A DNA stretch of 64,000 bases from an uncultured Moraxella sp. (GCA_943908425.1 CALTTC010000001.1:116935-180934), one strand, 5' to 3'. Positions 17,559 to 27,729 are shown, numbered from the stretch's first letter. Program-made: numbers and translations. Notes: a model not told the origin generated them from the letters alone.

Positions 17559-20500
17559 TTATTCTTCGCTAGGTGTTATCGGTACAGGCTTGGTGTCCGC
17601 TTGCACTTTGCGTTTGCGGATTTCGGTTTTGGGTTTAGTGTCCGCCTTGGGGATTTTGATAGCAACCTTGGTGGGTTTTTTAGCGGCGGTCTTTTTGGGC
17701 TTGGGCGTGGCAAGCTTTAGCACGTGAGTTTTGGGGAGCATTTGCTCGGCGACGTTTTCAATCATATGCTTGTAGTCGGTCGGCGTGGTTTTGCTCTCCA
17801 TCTCAGTCTCGGCGCTAGTGGGTGCTAGTGCTAAGTTGGCATCGCTTGCTTGTTTATTGGCAGTCGCTGTCATGTTAGTGGGCGCTTGCTTTGCGTTATT
17901 GCTTTCACTGCTATTACTTTCACTGGGTGACTGCACTGCGCTCGGCTTGGTTTTATCGCTTGTTGCTTGCCCGCGTGGGTCGTTGCTTGCCCGTGTATTG
18001 GGCGGTGTGGGGGTAGCCTCAGTTTTGCCTTGGGCGGTAGAAAATTGCCCAGTCGCTGCGGTAAGATAAGCAAAATTGCTTAAATACTCTGCTGATAAGG
18101 GCGCATAGCCATAATTAGCAAAATCTACCTTGGGTGTATCTTGGCGACTTGCGCGCACTGTTGCCACGGCTTGAATAAAACTGGCAATAAAGCCTTGTGG
18201 CGCAAAGCCCCCAAGCGTCTGGCGGATAAATGCGCCAGCAGTGCCACTGATGGTGGTAGGTGTGGCTTGCTGTGTGGCTTGTGCGGCGGCAACACTGCGT
18301 GGGTCATTGCTCGCCCGCTTATTTGCCGTATCTGTATCTTGCGACTTAGGAGACTGTGGGGCGGGTGTGGCGCTCGGGATTGGTGTATCCACATTCACAA
18401 CCTCGGTGGCAGTTACAGTAGATTTACTATCTTCTGTGCGAATTTGACGTACCTCAAGGGAAGTGCCTTTTGGGGTGTCTATTGCCGGCGTACCATCTAG
18501 GGTTAAGTGAATGGTTTGTGCAGGGGCGCTAGTGCTTGGCAGACGTTCTATATGCACGCTAAGCTCGGCACTTTTACCTTTTTTGTTTTCTGCTTTGGTG
18601 GGAGCGACTGGCGCGTTGTCGCTAACGTTTGCCGTGCTAGCGGTGGTTTTATTGGTTGGTGTTTTTTTCTCACTAGGGTGCTTGTCTTTAGCAATGTCTT
18701 TAACATCGTCCTTCACGGTGTCTTTGGGTGTTTTGACAGTAGTCGCCGCGCGCACCACTGTCTCGCGTGGGTCGCGCTGACTGTTTGGCTCACGTTTTGG
18801 ATAGCTTTTGTTGGTGTCGTCGCTTGTGGGCTTTATGCTACTTGGTTCTTTATGGGTTTCTTTATTTGGTTCTTTATTGCCTTTCGGCTTGTCATAAGGT
18901 TTTTTGTGTTTTGGTGCTTGTGCTTTATGGTCGCTTGCGCTCGCTGTCGTGTTTGGCTTATTGGTGGCGACTGTGCTATTTACCAAATTAGTAATATGAC
19001 CACTAGCGCCAAGACTACTTGCCCCGCTATTGACAATCTCTTCAATGGCAGCGGCGGCATCACGACTGTCTAAGCTATGCGCTAGTGTCGCTTGCGTTTT
19101 GGGGGCGAATAAATTAGAGAGCCATGCCACGGCTTGATTGGTGGTAGGTTCAGTTTTTGGGGCAGAGGTGTTCTTGGTGGCGGGTGCGCGTTCGCTTTTT
19201 TGTTGGGCGACTTGCTTGTCCCAGTGGTTGGTGGTGGATTTGTCGTGGGTCGGCTTGGTTTGCCAGTTTACTTCATAGCCACGCCCTTCTTCTTGCTCAC
19301 CTTCCACGTCAGTAATGCGCTCGTAAGTGGCAGGGGCAAAACCATCGGGGTTAAAATGCACGCTAAAATTTGGCGATTCCAAATGCGCGTGTGGTAAAAT
19401 AGTAATACGTGTATCGCTGTCTTGTTCTAAATAGACCAAGCTTTCGCGTTTTTCGTTTAATAAAAAGGCGGCAATTTCGGTGGGCACTTCTGCTTGCACC
19501 TCACCGCTACGATGACGTAGGGCTAATTGTTCAATCTCGCGCATAATGGATAAAGCGAGTGAACGAATGTCTCTTATCATACCGTTACCGTGGCACCGTG
19601 GGCAGATATAGCCTGTAGCTTCTTCTAGCGATGGGCGCAAGCGCTGACGGCTCATCTCAAGCAAGCCAAAACGCGAAATCTCAGCAAATTGCACGCGCGC
19701 TCGGTCAAAGCGTGTGGCATCAATTAGGCGTTTTTCTACCGCTTTTTGGTGGCTGCTTTCTGCCATGTCAATAAAGTCAATGACAATAAGCCCGCCCATA
19801 TCACGCAAGCGCAGTTGGCGTGCGATTTCGTCCGCCGCCTCAAGGTTTGTGTGGTAAGCTGTTTCGGCAACGTCCGAGCCTTTGGTGGATTTGGCGGAGT
19901 TAATATCAATGGAGACCAGCGCCTCGGTTTGGTCAATGACGATGGAGCCGCCAGAAGGCAGGCGCACTTCACGCTGGTAGGCGCTTTCAATTTGGCGTTC
20001 AATGCCAAAATGCACAAATAACGGCTCATAGGCGGTATATTTGCGCAATTTGCTCATTTGTGTGGGCATTACCGAGGTGATAAAGCTGGCGGCTTCGTTG
20101 TAGGCGTCTTGGCTGTCAATCCAAATTTCGCCAATATCATCACGCAGATAATCACGCATGGCACGTGTAACCACGCCAGCTTCTTGGTACAATAAAAAAG
20201 GCGCTGGATGCGTGGCATTGCTTTGCAAAATAGTTGCCCAGTTGCTAAGTAAGTGTGCCAAATCTTGCGATAACTCTTCAAAGCCCTTGCCGATACCTGC
20301 CGTGCGCAAAATCACACTCATGCCTTTTGGTACTTCAAGCTTTGCCATGACCGCGCGCATTTCATCACGCACTTTGCCCGAGATTTGCCGACTGATACCG
20401 CCGCCTTTAGTGTTATTAGGCATTAGTACAAGATAGCGCCCAGCCAACGAGATAAAGGTTGAAACCGCCGCGCCTTTATTACCGCGTTCCTCTTTGGCAA

Positions 20501-20798
20501 TTTGGATAATCAGCTCATCGCCTTCTTTGATAAGCTTGCGAATGTTGTCATCACGTTGCCCTTTTAGATATTCAGGGGCAATCTCACGCAAGGGCAAAAA
20601 TCCTTGCTTCGCGGAACCATATTCAATAAATGCCGCCTCAAGCGATGGCTCAATACGGGTAATGCGTCCTTTATAGATGTTGGCTTTTTTTTGCTCGCGT
20701 GTGCGGTTTTCTAAATCAAAATCATAAAGATGGTTGTCTTTACATAAAGCGACACGGATTTCTTCGTTGTGGGTGGCGTTAATTAAAATACGTTTCAT
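17559..20798 (-). CDS. rne: Ribonuclease E
   Basis: About 1079 residues from the ATG at 20798 (MKRILINATHNEEIRVAL). The catalytic half has the S1 domain (about 35-120), the DNase I-like metal-binding aspartates in LVSIDINSAKS and LIVIDFIDMAE, and the zinc-link YICPRCHGNG that ties dimers. The C-terminal half (from about residue 530) is low-complexity, rich in Pro, Ala, Thr and Lys, with basic stretches such as KHKKPYDKPKGNK. It is the expected disordered degradosome scaffold, and partner-binding motifs cannot be assigned. RNase E matures rRNA and tRNA and starts mRNA decay. It is divergent from rluC, as in E. coli. Confidence 0.97.
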   Translation of the reverse strand: MKRILINATHNEEIRVALCKDNHLYDFDLENRTREQKKANIYKGRITRIEPSLEAAFIEYGSAKQGFLPLREIAPEYLKGQRDDNIRKLIKEGDELIIQIAKEERGNKGAAVSTFISLAGRYLVLMPNNTKGGGISRQISGKVRDEMRAVMAKLEVPKGMSVILRTAGIGKGFEELSQDLAHLLSNWATILQSNATHPAPFLLYQEAGVVTRAMRDYLRDDIGEIWIDSQDAYNEAASFITSVMPTQMSKLRKYTAYEPLFVHFGIERQIESAYQREVRLPSGGSIVIDQTEALVSIDINSAKSTKGSDVAETAYHTNLEAADEIARQLRLRDMGGLIVIDFIDMAESSHQKAVEKRLIDATRFDRARVQFAEISRFGLLEMSRQRLRPSLEEATGYICPRCHGNGMIRDIRSLALSIMREIEQLALRHRSGEVQAEVPTEIAAFLLNEKRESLVYLEQDSDTRITILPHAHLESPNFSVHFNPDGFAPATYERITDVEGEQEEGRGYEVNWQTKPTHDKSTTNHWDKQVAQQKSERAPATKNTSAPKTEPTTNQAVAWLSNLFAPKTQATLAHSLDSRDAAAAIEEIVNSGASSLGASGHITNLVNSTVATNKPNTTASASDHKAQAPKHKKPYDKPKGNKEPNKETHKEPSSIKPTSDDTNKSYPKREPNSQRDPRETVVRAATTVKTPKDTVKDDVKDIAKDKHPSEKKTPTNKTTASTANVSDNAPVAPTKAENKKGKSAELSVHIERLPSTSAPAQTIHLTLDGTPAIDTPKGTSLEVRQIRTEDSKSTVTATEVVNVDTPIPSATPAPQSPKSQDTDTANKRASNDPRSVAAAQATQQATPTTISGTAGAFIRQTLGGFAPQGFIASFIQAVATVRASRQDTPKVDFANYGYAPLSAEYLSNFAYLTAATGQFSTAQGKTEATPTPPNTRASNDPRGQATSDKTKPSAVQSPSESNSSESNNAKQAPTNMTATANKQASDANLALAPTSAETEMESKTTPTDYKHMIENVAEQMLPKTHVLKLATPKPKKTAAKKPTKVAIKIPKADTKPKTEIRKRKVQADTKPVPITPSEE

Positions 20799-21239
20799 TG
20801 TTTGTCCTAAATTGGGCAAACACAAACAAGCAATCAGCACAAAAACGTGTGGCTACCTTGGCACTAAAGCCTTATACTACCTGTAGTTGATTGGATAATT
20901 GGGTCAATCATAGGTGGATTTAGCACTCATTTTATTGTTTAATCAAACGTGCCTTTATGATGTCTTAAAGGCGAAACTATTTGGCTATGCTTGCACCATA
21001 GCAATCATGGGGGCAAAGCAGGGTTGTCTTGTGCTTGCCATACTTGTTTATGTCTGCGATTAAAAATTAACTGGGCGTTACATTGCCTTTAAGCCGCTTG
21101 GCAAGAAGTATTGATTTTGGGCTGCACCCCAATATAAACAACTTTTTTTATAAATTTGTTGCTAAATTAAGCAATACTTTAATGCATGTCGGTAACGTGC
21201 TAAACTATAGCAAATCTTTGCCAAAATACCTAGTAAAAA
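20799..21239. promoter_or_regulatory. Divergent rne-rluC intergenic region, long rne leader
   Basis: About 440 bases without a gene separate the two divergent starts. In enterobacteria rne has a long structured 5' leader by which RNase E controls its own message; a similar leader is likely here from synteny and spacing. I see scattered short inverted repeats but cannot draw a convincing fold. Confidence 0.5.
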
Positions 21240-22301
21240 ATGCGAAATCCCCAAAAAAAATTGATAAACACTCCTAAAGAACCACGGCAAAGTTGCCCAA
21301 CTACCACCCAAAAAAGCCCGCCACAAGCCCTGTCGGCGGATATGCCCATTCATGATTTTGCTCAAGTTAATTATTTAACGGTAACCACGCATCAAGAAGG
21401 GCAACGGCTGGATAATTTTTTATTGGCACGGCTGAAGGGCTTGCCACGTTCGCACGTCTATAAAATGCTGCGCGATGATGAAATACGTATCAATAAAAAA
21501 CGGGCAAAAGCCCATACACGCCTTGCTGTCAATGACGTGGTGCGTATCGCGCCTGTGCGCCTTGTTAGCAATGCACCACTGGTGATTGGTAGCGATTTAC
21601 AGGCAAGTTTACTTCGGGCGATTATTTATGAAGATGATGGACTCATTGTGCTCAATAAACCGCACGGCTTGGCGGTGCATGGTGGCAGTGGCACAAGCGC
21701 TGGGGTGATTGAGATTATGCGTAAGGCGACTGCTAAACCGTATTTGGAGCTGGTGCATCGCATTGACAAGGGAACATCAGGGCTTTTGATGATTGCCAAA
21801 AAACGCTCGGTACTAAAAAATCTACAAGCTACTTTGCGCGAACAACGCCTACAAAAAACCTATCTGTGTGCCGTTGATGGCGTACTGCAGTGCCAGTCTT
21901 TGACAGATAAGGGCGTAAACGTGCTAAGTGCGACCAGTGCTATCATTGATAAACCACTATTAAAATACACTTTAGTCAGCGGTGAGCGCCGTGTTAAGGT
22001 GGCAATGGACGGCAAGCCAAGTGTCACAAAAATAGCAGTAGTTGGGCAAGGCAAATTATCAGATAAGCCGATAACGCTCGTCAAAGCCATGCCCAAAACT
22101 GGCAGAACGCACCAAATTCGTGTACATTTGGCAGCCATTGGTCATCCGCTACTGGGTGATGATAAATATAATAATAGCGATACAAATGCACACCGCTTGT
22201 ATTTGCACGCGTGGCAACTGGTGGTGGAGGGGTATCCCCCTTTTGTAGCCCCTTTGCCAGACAGCTTGCAAACTTTGTTAGATAATAGCCAAATTAGATA
22301 A
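21240..22301 (+). CDS. rluC: 23S rRNA pseudouridine synthase C (RluC)
   Basis: 353 residues from the ATG at 21240. An N-terminal S4 RNA-binding domain (QRLDNFLLARLKGLPRSH ... IRINKKRAK) is followed by the catalytic block LVHRIDKGTSGLLMIAK with the nucleophilic Asp, and GRTHQIRVHLA. The block matches RluC, which modifies U955, U2504 and U2580 of 23S rRNA. A second possible start is the ATG at 21342 (MPIHDFAQVN), which would remove a basic tail unlike the family. Divergent from rne. Confidence 0.92.
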   Translation: MRNPQKKLINTPKEPRQSCPTTTQKSPPQALSADMPIHDFAQVNYLTVTTHQEGQRLDNFLLARLKGLPRSHVYKMLRDDEIRINKKRAKAHTRLAVNDVVRIAPVRLVSNAPLVIGSDLQASLLRAIIYEDDGLIVLNKPHGLAVHGGSGTSAGVIEIMRKATAKPYLELVHRIDKGTSGLLMIAKKRSVLKNLQATLREQRLQKTYLCAVDGVLQCQSLTDKGVNVLSATSAIIDKPLLKYTLVSGERRVKVAMDGKPSVTKIAVVGQGKLSDKPITLVKAMPKTGRTHQIRVHLAAIGHPLLGDDKYNNSDTNAHRLYLHAWQLVVEGYPPFVAPLPDSLQTLLDNSQIR

Positions 22302-22335
22302 CAACCAAATTAGACAACAGCCAACAGGTCAATTA

Positions 22336-23886
22336 ATGTCCCAGTCAATTTCCCATACCCCCGCTGTCACGCCAGATGAATTTAGCAACACCGCTCACGA
22401 AAAAAAGCTAGTAGCGATTGATATTGGCTCTAATAGCTTTCATTTGGCGGTAGGGCGTTTAGAGCACGGTGAAGTGCGTAAGGTTGTCTCATTGTCAGAA
22501 AAGGTGCAGTTAGCGAGCGGATTAGATGACAACAACCAGCTAAGTGCCGAGGTGATGGCGCGAGGGCTTGCCTGTCTTGGGCGCTTTATCACTTACCTTG
22601 AGGGTATTCCCAAAGAAAATATACGTATTGTAGCAACCAATGCTTTGCGTAAGGCAGAAAATCGCGAGCAGTTTATTAATGCGGCTAATCAGTTTTTGCC
22701 TGTGCCGATAGAGGTGATTGCTGGGCGGGAAGAGGGGCGACTTATCTATCTTGGCGTTTCGCACACCAATGCTAGTCGCGATAAGCGCTTGGTGATTGAT
22801 ATTGGTGGCGGTTCTACAGAGTTTATTGTGGGCGAGGGCTTTACGCCGATTGAGGTAGAAAGCTTGCAGATGGGCTGTGTGGCATTTACCAAAAAATTTT
22901 TTAGTGATGGCATTATTACTAAGCAAGCCTTTACAAACGCAATGAACGCCACGCAAAACGAGCTATTTGCCATTAGTAAGCGCTACAAAAAACTAGGCTG
23001 GACACAGGCGGTGGGTTCGTCAGGGACGGTGAAAGCGTGCCATTTGGCGATTCAAGAGCTAGGCTTTGATAATGGCATTAGCTATCAAGCCATGCAAAAG
23101 CTACAAGCGTATTTAATCGGACTAGGTGAGGTGCGCCATATCAAACTAACAAGCATCAAAGCCCATCGCCAAAGTGTGTTTCCAGCAGGAGTGGCAGAGC
23201 TTTTGACCATTATGCAAGTGCTAGAGATTGACCGTTTGGAGTATTCCGATGGCGCGTTGCGTGAGGGGGTCATGTATGATATGTTAGGACGGCAAAATGA
23301 CGAAAATGTGCAGGCAAGAAGCGTACAGGCGCTTGCCGAGCGTTATTCGGTCAGTCCAAAGCAAGCCACGCTTGTGGCGAGTACTTGCCAACTGCTGGCG
23401 CAAAGTAACGCTACTGCATTAAAATTAACTGCTCACGCCCAAGATTTATTGCGCTATGCGGCACAATTACACGAGATTGGACTTGCTATTTCGCACAGTA
23501 ATTATCATCAACATACAAGCTATCTATTAAAATGGAGCGATATGTTTGGCTTTTCGCGCGCCGATCAAGAAAAATTGGCGTGCCTTGCGCTTTATCAACG
23601 GCGCAAATTAAAAGCCGACCAGTTGCCCTTAGTGCAAGCTGTGGGCGGTGATACGCTGGTGGCGATGTGCTTATTATTGCGCCTTGGGGTATTAGCGCAC
23701 CAGTCACGCTCACGCCATAGCGCGCCCATCACCCTTGCCATTAAGGGCGATACTTGGAAGGTAGAAGTTGGCAGTGGTAACCATCAAGCCCTGCTTGTGC
23801 ATCAATTATTGGCAGATGTCAATCAATTTGCGAAATGGAATATCCGTTTGGTGGTCACGATGACTGACGGCAATAACGCCTTGTGA
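22336..23886 (+). CDS. ppx: Exopolyphosphatase (Ppx/GppA family)
   Basis: 516 residues, the full Ppx length. The ASKHA phosphate loops are seen in VAIDIGSNSFHLAVG and VIDIGGGSTEFIVGEG, with ALREGVMYDMLGR at the end of the catalytic half. The C-terminal HD-like helical region (from about residue 320) includes LHEIGLAISHSNYHQHT. It hydrolyses terminal phosphates of polyphosphate, possibly also pppGpp. It stands alone between rluC and accA, 35 bases after rluC. Confidence 0.92.
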   Translation: MSQSISHTPAVTPDEFSNTAHEKKLVAIDIGSNSFHLAVGRLEHGEVRKVVSLSEKVQLASGLDDNNQLSAEVMARGLACLGRFITYLEGIPKENIRIVATNALRKAENREQFINAANQFLPVPIEVIAGREEGRLIYLGVSHTNASRDKRLVIDIGGGSTEFIVGEGFTPIEVESLQMGCVAFTKKFFSDGIITKQAFTNAMNATQNELFAISKRYKKLGWTQAVGSSGTVKACHLAIQELGFDNGISYQAMQKLQAYLIGLGEVRHIKLTSIKAHRQSVFPAGVAELLTIMQVLEIDRLEYSDGALREGVMYDMLGRQNDENVQARSVQALAERYSVSPKQATLVASTCQLLAQSNATALKLTAHAQDLLRYAAQLHEIGLAISHSNYHQHTSYLLKWSDMFGFSRADQEKLACLALYQRRKLKADQLPLVQAVGGDTLVAMCLLLRLGVLAHQSRSRHSAPITLAIKGDTWKVEVGSGNHQALLVHQLLADVNQFAKWNIRLVVTMTDGNNAL

Positions 23887-23953
23887 TGCAAATACATTGC
23901 ACGCCAAAGTGGCTTTATGCTACAATTGTTTACACTTGTTTGCAAGGATTGGT

Positions 23954-24754
23954 ATGACTGACGTCTGGCAACGCGTGCAACTGGCAAGACACGCCAAACG
24001 CCCGCTATTTTTGGATTATATTAACCATTTATTTACCGAATTTGATGAATTGCACGGTGACCGTGCTTTCGCTGATGACCGTGCGATTTTAGGGGGGCTG
24101 GCACGATTTAACGGTTTGCCCGTACTGGTGGTTGGACAGCACCGAGGCGCCAATACTAGCGAGCGCCTTACCCATAATTTTGGGATGGCGCACCCTGAGG
24201 GCTACCGTAAAGTGATGCGCTTGGTGCAGTTAGCAGAGCGCTTTGCTTTGCCGGTGCTTACCTTTATTGACACGCAAGGGGCGTATCCGGGCGTGGGTGC
24301 TGAAGCACGGGGACAAGCTGAGGCGATTGCCAAAAGCTTGGCGGTATTTTCAAGCCTAAAAACACCGATTATTGCTACCGTCATCGGAGAAGGGGGTTCG
24401 GGCGGGGCGTTAGCGATTGGGGTGGCAGACCGTGTTAATATGCTAGAAAATAGTATTTATTCGGTGATATCGCCAGAGGGCTGTGCTTCTATCTTATGGA
24501 AAACCGCCGAAAAAGCCGCCACCGCCGCCACCGCCTTAAAATTAAACGCCAATAATCTCCACGAGCTTGGGCTGATTGATACGGTGGTAAAAGAAGGAGG
24601 GGGCGCGCACCTTTGCCCAGATATCGTGATGAATAATCTTAAAACGCTACTTAATGAACAGCTTGATGAATTACGAGCCTTACCGAGTAAAACACTGGTG
24701 GCGGAGCGTTATCATCGCTTGATGCGTTTTGATAGCCGTTTGGGAATGTCCTAG
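23954..24754 (+). CDS. accA: Acetyl-CoA carboxylase carboxyltransferase subunit alpha
   Basis: 266 residues from the ATG at 23954, eight bases after AAGGA. It has the crotonase-type carboxyltransferase core with GDRAFADDRAILGGLAR, TFIDTQGAYPGVGAE and GEGGSGGALAIGVADRV. Together with AccD it transfers carboxyl from biotin to acetyl-CoA in fatty-acid synthesis. The start lies close to VWQRVQLARH, so the N-terminal helical extension of the 319-residue E. coli protein is shortened; this appears to be usual in Moraxellaceae. It leads directly into tilS. Confidence 0.96.
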   Translation: MTDVWQRVQLARHAKRPLFLDYINHLFTEFDELHGDRAFADDRAILGGLARFNGLPVLVVGQHRGANTSERLTHNFGMAHPEGYRKVMRLVQLAERFALPVLTFIDTQGAYPGVGAEARGQAEAIAKSLAVFSSLKTPIIATVIGEGGSGGALAIGVADRVNMLENSIYSVISPEGCASILWKTAEKAATAATALKLNANNLHELGLIDTVVKEGGGAHLCPDIVMNNLKTLLNEQLDELRALPSKTLVAERYHRLMRFDSRLGMS

Positions 24755-24760
24755 CCGTCA

Positions 24761-26044
24761 ATGACTGATTTATCGGCGGTGGTGTACGACGCGCTTTGTG
24801 CTTATGGTGTGCAAAATAAACCGCTCTACATTGCTTGTAGTGGCGGACGTGATTCAATGGTGCTTGCCCACACCTGTATTATGCTGTATCGCACCCAAAA
24901 AATCCGTATGCCTGTGATATTGCACGTCAATCATCATCTACAAGACGCAGCTGCCAGCTGGTCGGCGCTTGTGCAAGCCTTTGCCACGCAGTATAACGTG
25001 CCTTGTCGCGTCCTAGATATTTTCTTGCCCAATGCCAGCGAAAACACCGCCCGCCTTGCACGCTATCAGGCTTGCTATGAACAAATGCTAAGCGACAGCG
25101 TACTACTTTTAGCCCATCATCTAGATGACAATGCCGAAACGGTGCTAATGCGCCTAGTCAATGGCACGTCACTGCACGGTTTGACAGGTATTGCTGCTTA
25201 TCGTGCGGTAACGCTAGCAGACAAACAGTTGCATGTGTGTCGTCCATTACTTGCGCTATCGCGTGCAACCATTACAGCGTGGGCACAGGCACAAAAATTG
25301 CCCTATGTGGACGACCCCACAAATAGCACAGGCGATAATGCTAGAAGTTTAATTCGTCAGCATATCATGCCAAAGCTACAACAGCTAAATCCCAAAGCTG
25401 CGCACAATATCCATCGCACCACGCTATTGTTGCATAACGCTCAGCAAATCGTTCAGGCAAGTTTACCGCCTTTGGCTGACTTGCTTATCAAAAACAAGGC
25501 ATTTAGCGCAGGGCAAGGCTTGGATATTGTCGCGTTGGGTCAATACTCTACCCCTGTTCAGTTAGCATTGTTGGCACAGTTTATTAAAAATGACGCTGAT
25601 TATGGTGCAAGTTATGACTTTGTGCAGCGTGTGTGGCAATTATGCCATACAAAAAATAGTGACCACAACACTCAACTGCAGTGGCAGGCAAGCGTTTTTT
25701 GTCGTTATGACAAGGTGTTATATCGCTATAATAACGCATTTTGGCAAACGCTTACAAGTATGCCATCAACGCTGATATACAGGTCAGATGGTTATTATCT
25801 ATTGCTGGGTGATAAAGAATTTTTTAGTGGATACAAAACAGGACTTGCCCAAAAAATTGACAAAAATACTGTCGTTTCTTATCGCCATAAACACTTATCG
25901 GGCAAAAAACTGTATCAAACATTGCGTATCCCTGTTTGGTTACGGGCGCATCTGTATTTGATAGATGATGTGGCGCTGGTCAGTTTTGGACAGCGCTGGC
26001 TACTAAACGCCCAAGACGCTATGTCGCCAAATCACAAAAAATAA
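24761..26044 (+). CDS. tilS: tRNA(Ile)-lysidine synthase
   Basis: 427 residues. The PP-loop IACSGGRDSMVLAH near residue 30, HVNHHLQDAAASW, and the core LLAHHLDDNAETVLMRLVNG with YVDDPTNSTGDNARS identify TilS, which adds lysine to C34 of the CAU-anticodon tRNA(Ile) so that it reads AUA. The C-terminal region (HLSGKKLYQTLRIPVWLRA) matches the TilS C-terminal tRNA-binding domain. The gene starts seven bases after accA, as in several gammaproteobacteria, so an operon is likely. Confidence 0.95.
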   Translation: MTDLSAVVYDALCAYGVQNKPLYIACSGGRDSMVLAHTCIMLYRTQKIRMPVILHVNHHLQDAAASWSALVQAFATQYNVPCRVLDIFLPNASENTARLARYQACYEQMLSDSVLLLAHHLDDNAETVLMRLVNGTSLHGLTGIAAYRAVTLADKQLHVCRPLLALSRATITAWAQAQKLPYVDDPTNSTGDNARSLIRQHIMPKLQQLNPKAAHNIHRTTLLLHNAQQIVQASLPPLADLLIKNKAFSAGQGLDIVALGQYSTPVQLALLAQFIKNDADYGASYDFVQRVWQLCHTKNSDHNTQLQWQASVFCRYDKVLYRYNNAFWQTLTSMPSTLIYRSDGYYLLLGDKEFFSGYKTGLAQKIDKNTVVSYRHKHLSGKKLYQTLRIPVWLRAHLYLIDDVALVSFGQRWLLNAQDAMSPNHKK

Positions 26045-26076
26045 GGTAAAATAGCGTTATTTACAATTTTGGAAAG

Positions 26077-26904
26077 ATGATGACAACAAAAGCACAAGAC
26101 GCGTTATTGGCGGATAAATCGGTAGTTTTTGTGGGTGGGGGCAATATGGCAGGTGCCCTGCTTGATGGCTTACTACAAGCACAAAGTGGCGCAAAGCTTG
26201 GGGTGATTGATAAACACGCCGATAAGTTAGCGTTATTTGCCAAGCAAGGGGTAGCGACTGCTTTGCCAGAGGAGGCAGAGGCATTGCTTGCCAAAGCAGA
26301 CGTTGTGGTGTTGGCGGTTAAGCCACAAGTGCTGGCAGAGGTCTGTGCAAGCATTTTTCAGCATTTAACCGATAAGCTTATTATCTCGGTGGCAGCTGGC
26401 ATCAGTCTTGCACAGCTACAGACAATGACTGGCACAGATAATATCGTGCGCGTTATGCCCAATTTGCCCGCGACAGTAGGTTATGGTGCAAGCGGTATGT
26501 TCGCTGATAGTGCGGTGAGTGATGAGAATAAAACGCTAGCGGACAGCATTATGTGCGCCTCAGGGATGACGGTGTGGGTAGCTGACGAAGCACAACTACA
26601 TACCGTGACGGCAGTGGCGGGGTCGGCGCCGGCGTACTTTTTTTATATGCTAGAGGCGATGATTGATAAGGCGACAGCGATGGGGCTAGATGGCGAGGCG
26701 GCGAAGGCATTAGCGGCACAGACAATGCAAGGGGCGGCGCTGATGGCAAAGGAGCACGACCCTGCAAGTTTGCGCGCGAAGGTCACCTCTAAAGGGGGCA
26801 CGACACACGCCGCCATCACCAGTTTGGAGCACGCAGACTTTGCCACGATGATTGCCGAGGCGATGACCGCTTGTGCCACGCGCAGTCGGGAGCTTGGGGC
26901 GTGA
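26077..26904 (+). CDS. proC: Pyrroline-5-carboxylate reductase
   Basis: 275 residues. The Rossmann loop FVGGGNMAGALLDGL, VVLAVKPQVLAEV, VRVMPNLPATVGYGASG and the C-terminal signature VTSKGGTTHAAI are those of ProC, which reduces P5C to proline with NAD(P)H. Two ATGs (26077 and 26080) follow a GGAAAG site; the first is used. The stop codon overlaps the GTG start of yggT, the common proC-yggT arrangement. Confidence 0.95.
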   Translation: MMTTKAQDALLADKSVVFVGGGNMAGALLDGLLQAQSGAKLGVIDKHADKLALFAKQGVATALPEEAEALLAKADVVVLAVKPQVLAEVCASIFQHLTDKLIISVAAGISLAQLQTMTGTDNIVRVMPNLPATVGYGASGMFADSAVSDENKTLADSIMCASGMTVWVADEAQLHTVTAVAGSAPAYFFYMLEAMIDKATAMGLDGEAAKALAAQTMQGAALMAKEHDPASLRAKVTSKGGTTHAAITSLEHADFATMIAEAMTACATRSRELGA

Positions 26905-27470
26905 ACGAGCCTATCTATATTCTCTTTAGTGTTGTTGTGCATAGTGCTTTGTGGTTATTTTATGCACGTTTTATTGCCCAACTTGCCGAGGTGGACAAAA
27001 GCCATCCTTATATGAAAGTGCTATGCACGCTAACGGCACTCGCCGATGTCTATAGCAAGCTGTTTCCGCCACTTGCCAAGGGGCGTTTTAATACCGCGGC
27101 GATAGTCATATTATTTTTGTTGTGGTTGATTGGACTGGCTGGACGGGCGACGTTGCTTGGTGAGTCATTGACGGCACTTGAGCTATTTTTTGTTGGTGCT
27201 ATCACGGCGATTATGATGCTGCTTAACGCGCTAAAGTGGACAATTTTACTATCAATTTTGATGAGTTTTGTGGTGCTTTTTAGCCAAAAAGCTTCTCCTT
27301 TTGTTGAGATGGTCATGCAGTTGGCTGAGCCACTGATTGCCCCATTTCGTAAAATCTCTCCTAATTTGGGGATGCTTGATTTATCGCCACTGCTTGCTAT
27401 TTTAACCTTTGGCATGTTGTCATCTGTGGTAGGGGTATTGTCAGTAGAAGTGCTACGCTACGCAAGCTGA
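26901..27470 (+). CDS. YggT-family integral membrane protein
   Basis: About 190 residues from a GTG at 26901 that overlaps the proC stop (GTGA) and has GGAG upstream. It contains two copies of a YggT-type unit, each with hydrophobic pairs: FYARFIAQLAEVDKSHPYMK in the first, MQLAEPLIAPFRKISPNLGM in the second. YggT proteins have been linked to osmotic or cation tolerance and lie next to proC in many genomes. The molecular role is unsettled. Confidence 0.85.
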   Translation: MNEPIYILFSVVVHSALWLFYARFIAQLAEVDKSHPYMKVLCTLTALADVYSKLFPPLAKGRFNTAAIVILFLLWLIGLAGRATLLGESLTALELFFVGAITAIMMLLNALKWTILLSILMSFVVLFSQKASPFVEMVMQLAEPLIAPFRKISPNLGMLDLSPLLAILTFGMLSSVVGVLSVEVLRYAS

Positions 27471-27525
27471 CTATTTGCAAGTTAAATAATTTGCTGGTTA
27501 AGATAACAACAATCCTAAAAAATAC

Positions 27526-27553
27526 TTGCAATCTTTAGAAAAGTTGCTATAAT
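27526..27553 (+). promoter_or_regulatory. Promoter of the tRNA-Ser gene
   Basis: TTGCAA (27526-27531), a 16-base spacer and TATAAT (27548-27553), with the tRNA starting 17 bases further on. Confidence 0.75.
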
Positions 27554-27569
27554 ATCGCCACGAACAAAC

Positions 27570-27659
27570 GGTGAAGTGGGTGAGTGGCTGAAACCACATC
27601 CCTGCTAAGGATGCATACGGGAAACTGTATCGAGGGTTCGAATCCCTCCTTCACCGCCA
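27570..27659 (+). tRNA. tRNA-Ser(GCU)
   Basis: 90 nt with acceptor GGTGAAG/CTTCACC, discriminator G and encoded CCA. The anticodon loop CTGCTAA gives GCU, reading AGC and AGU. The long variable arm (ATACGGGAAACTGTAT) is the class II feature that marks serine tRNA. The T loop is GGTTCGAATCC. Confidence 0.96.
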
Positions 27660-27729
27660 TTTTATTTGATGATAATATCAGGTAAAACTTGACAAGCTAA
27701 AAAATTAGCGTATAATTGTCAGCACTTAA

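Noticed and set aside
18507..19073. Long open frames on the plus strand opposite rne, including one of 188 codons
   Set aside because: They are antisense to the low-complexity, Pro/Ala/Lys-rich tail of RNase E, have no ribosome sites and read as Cys/Phe-rich nonsense.
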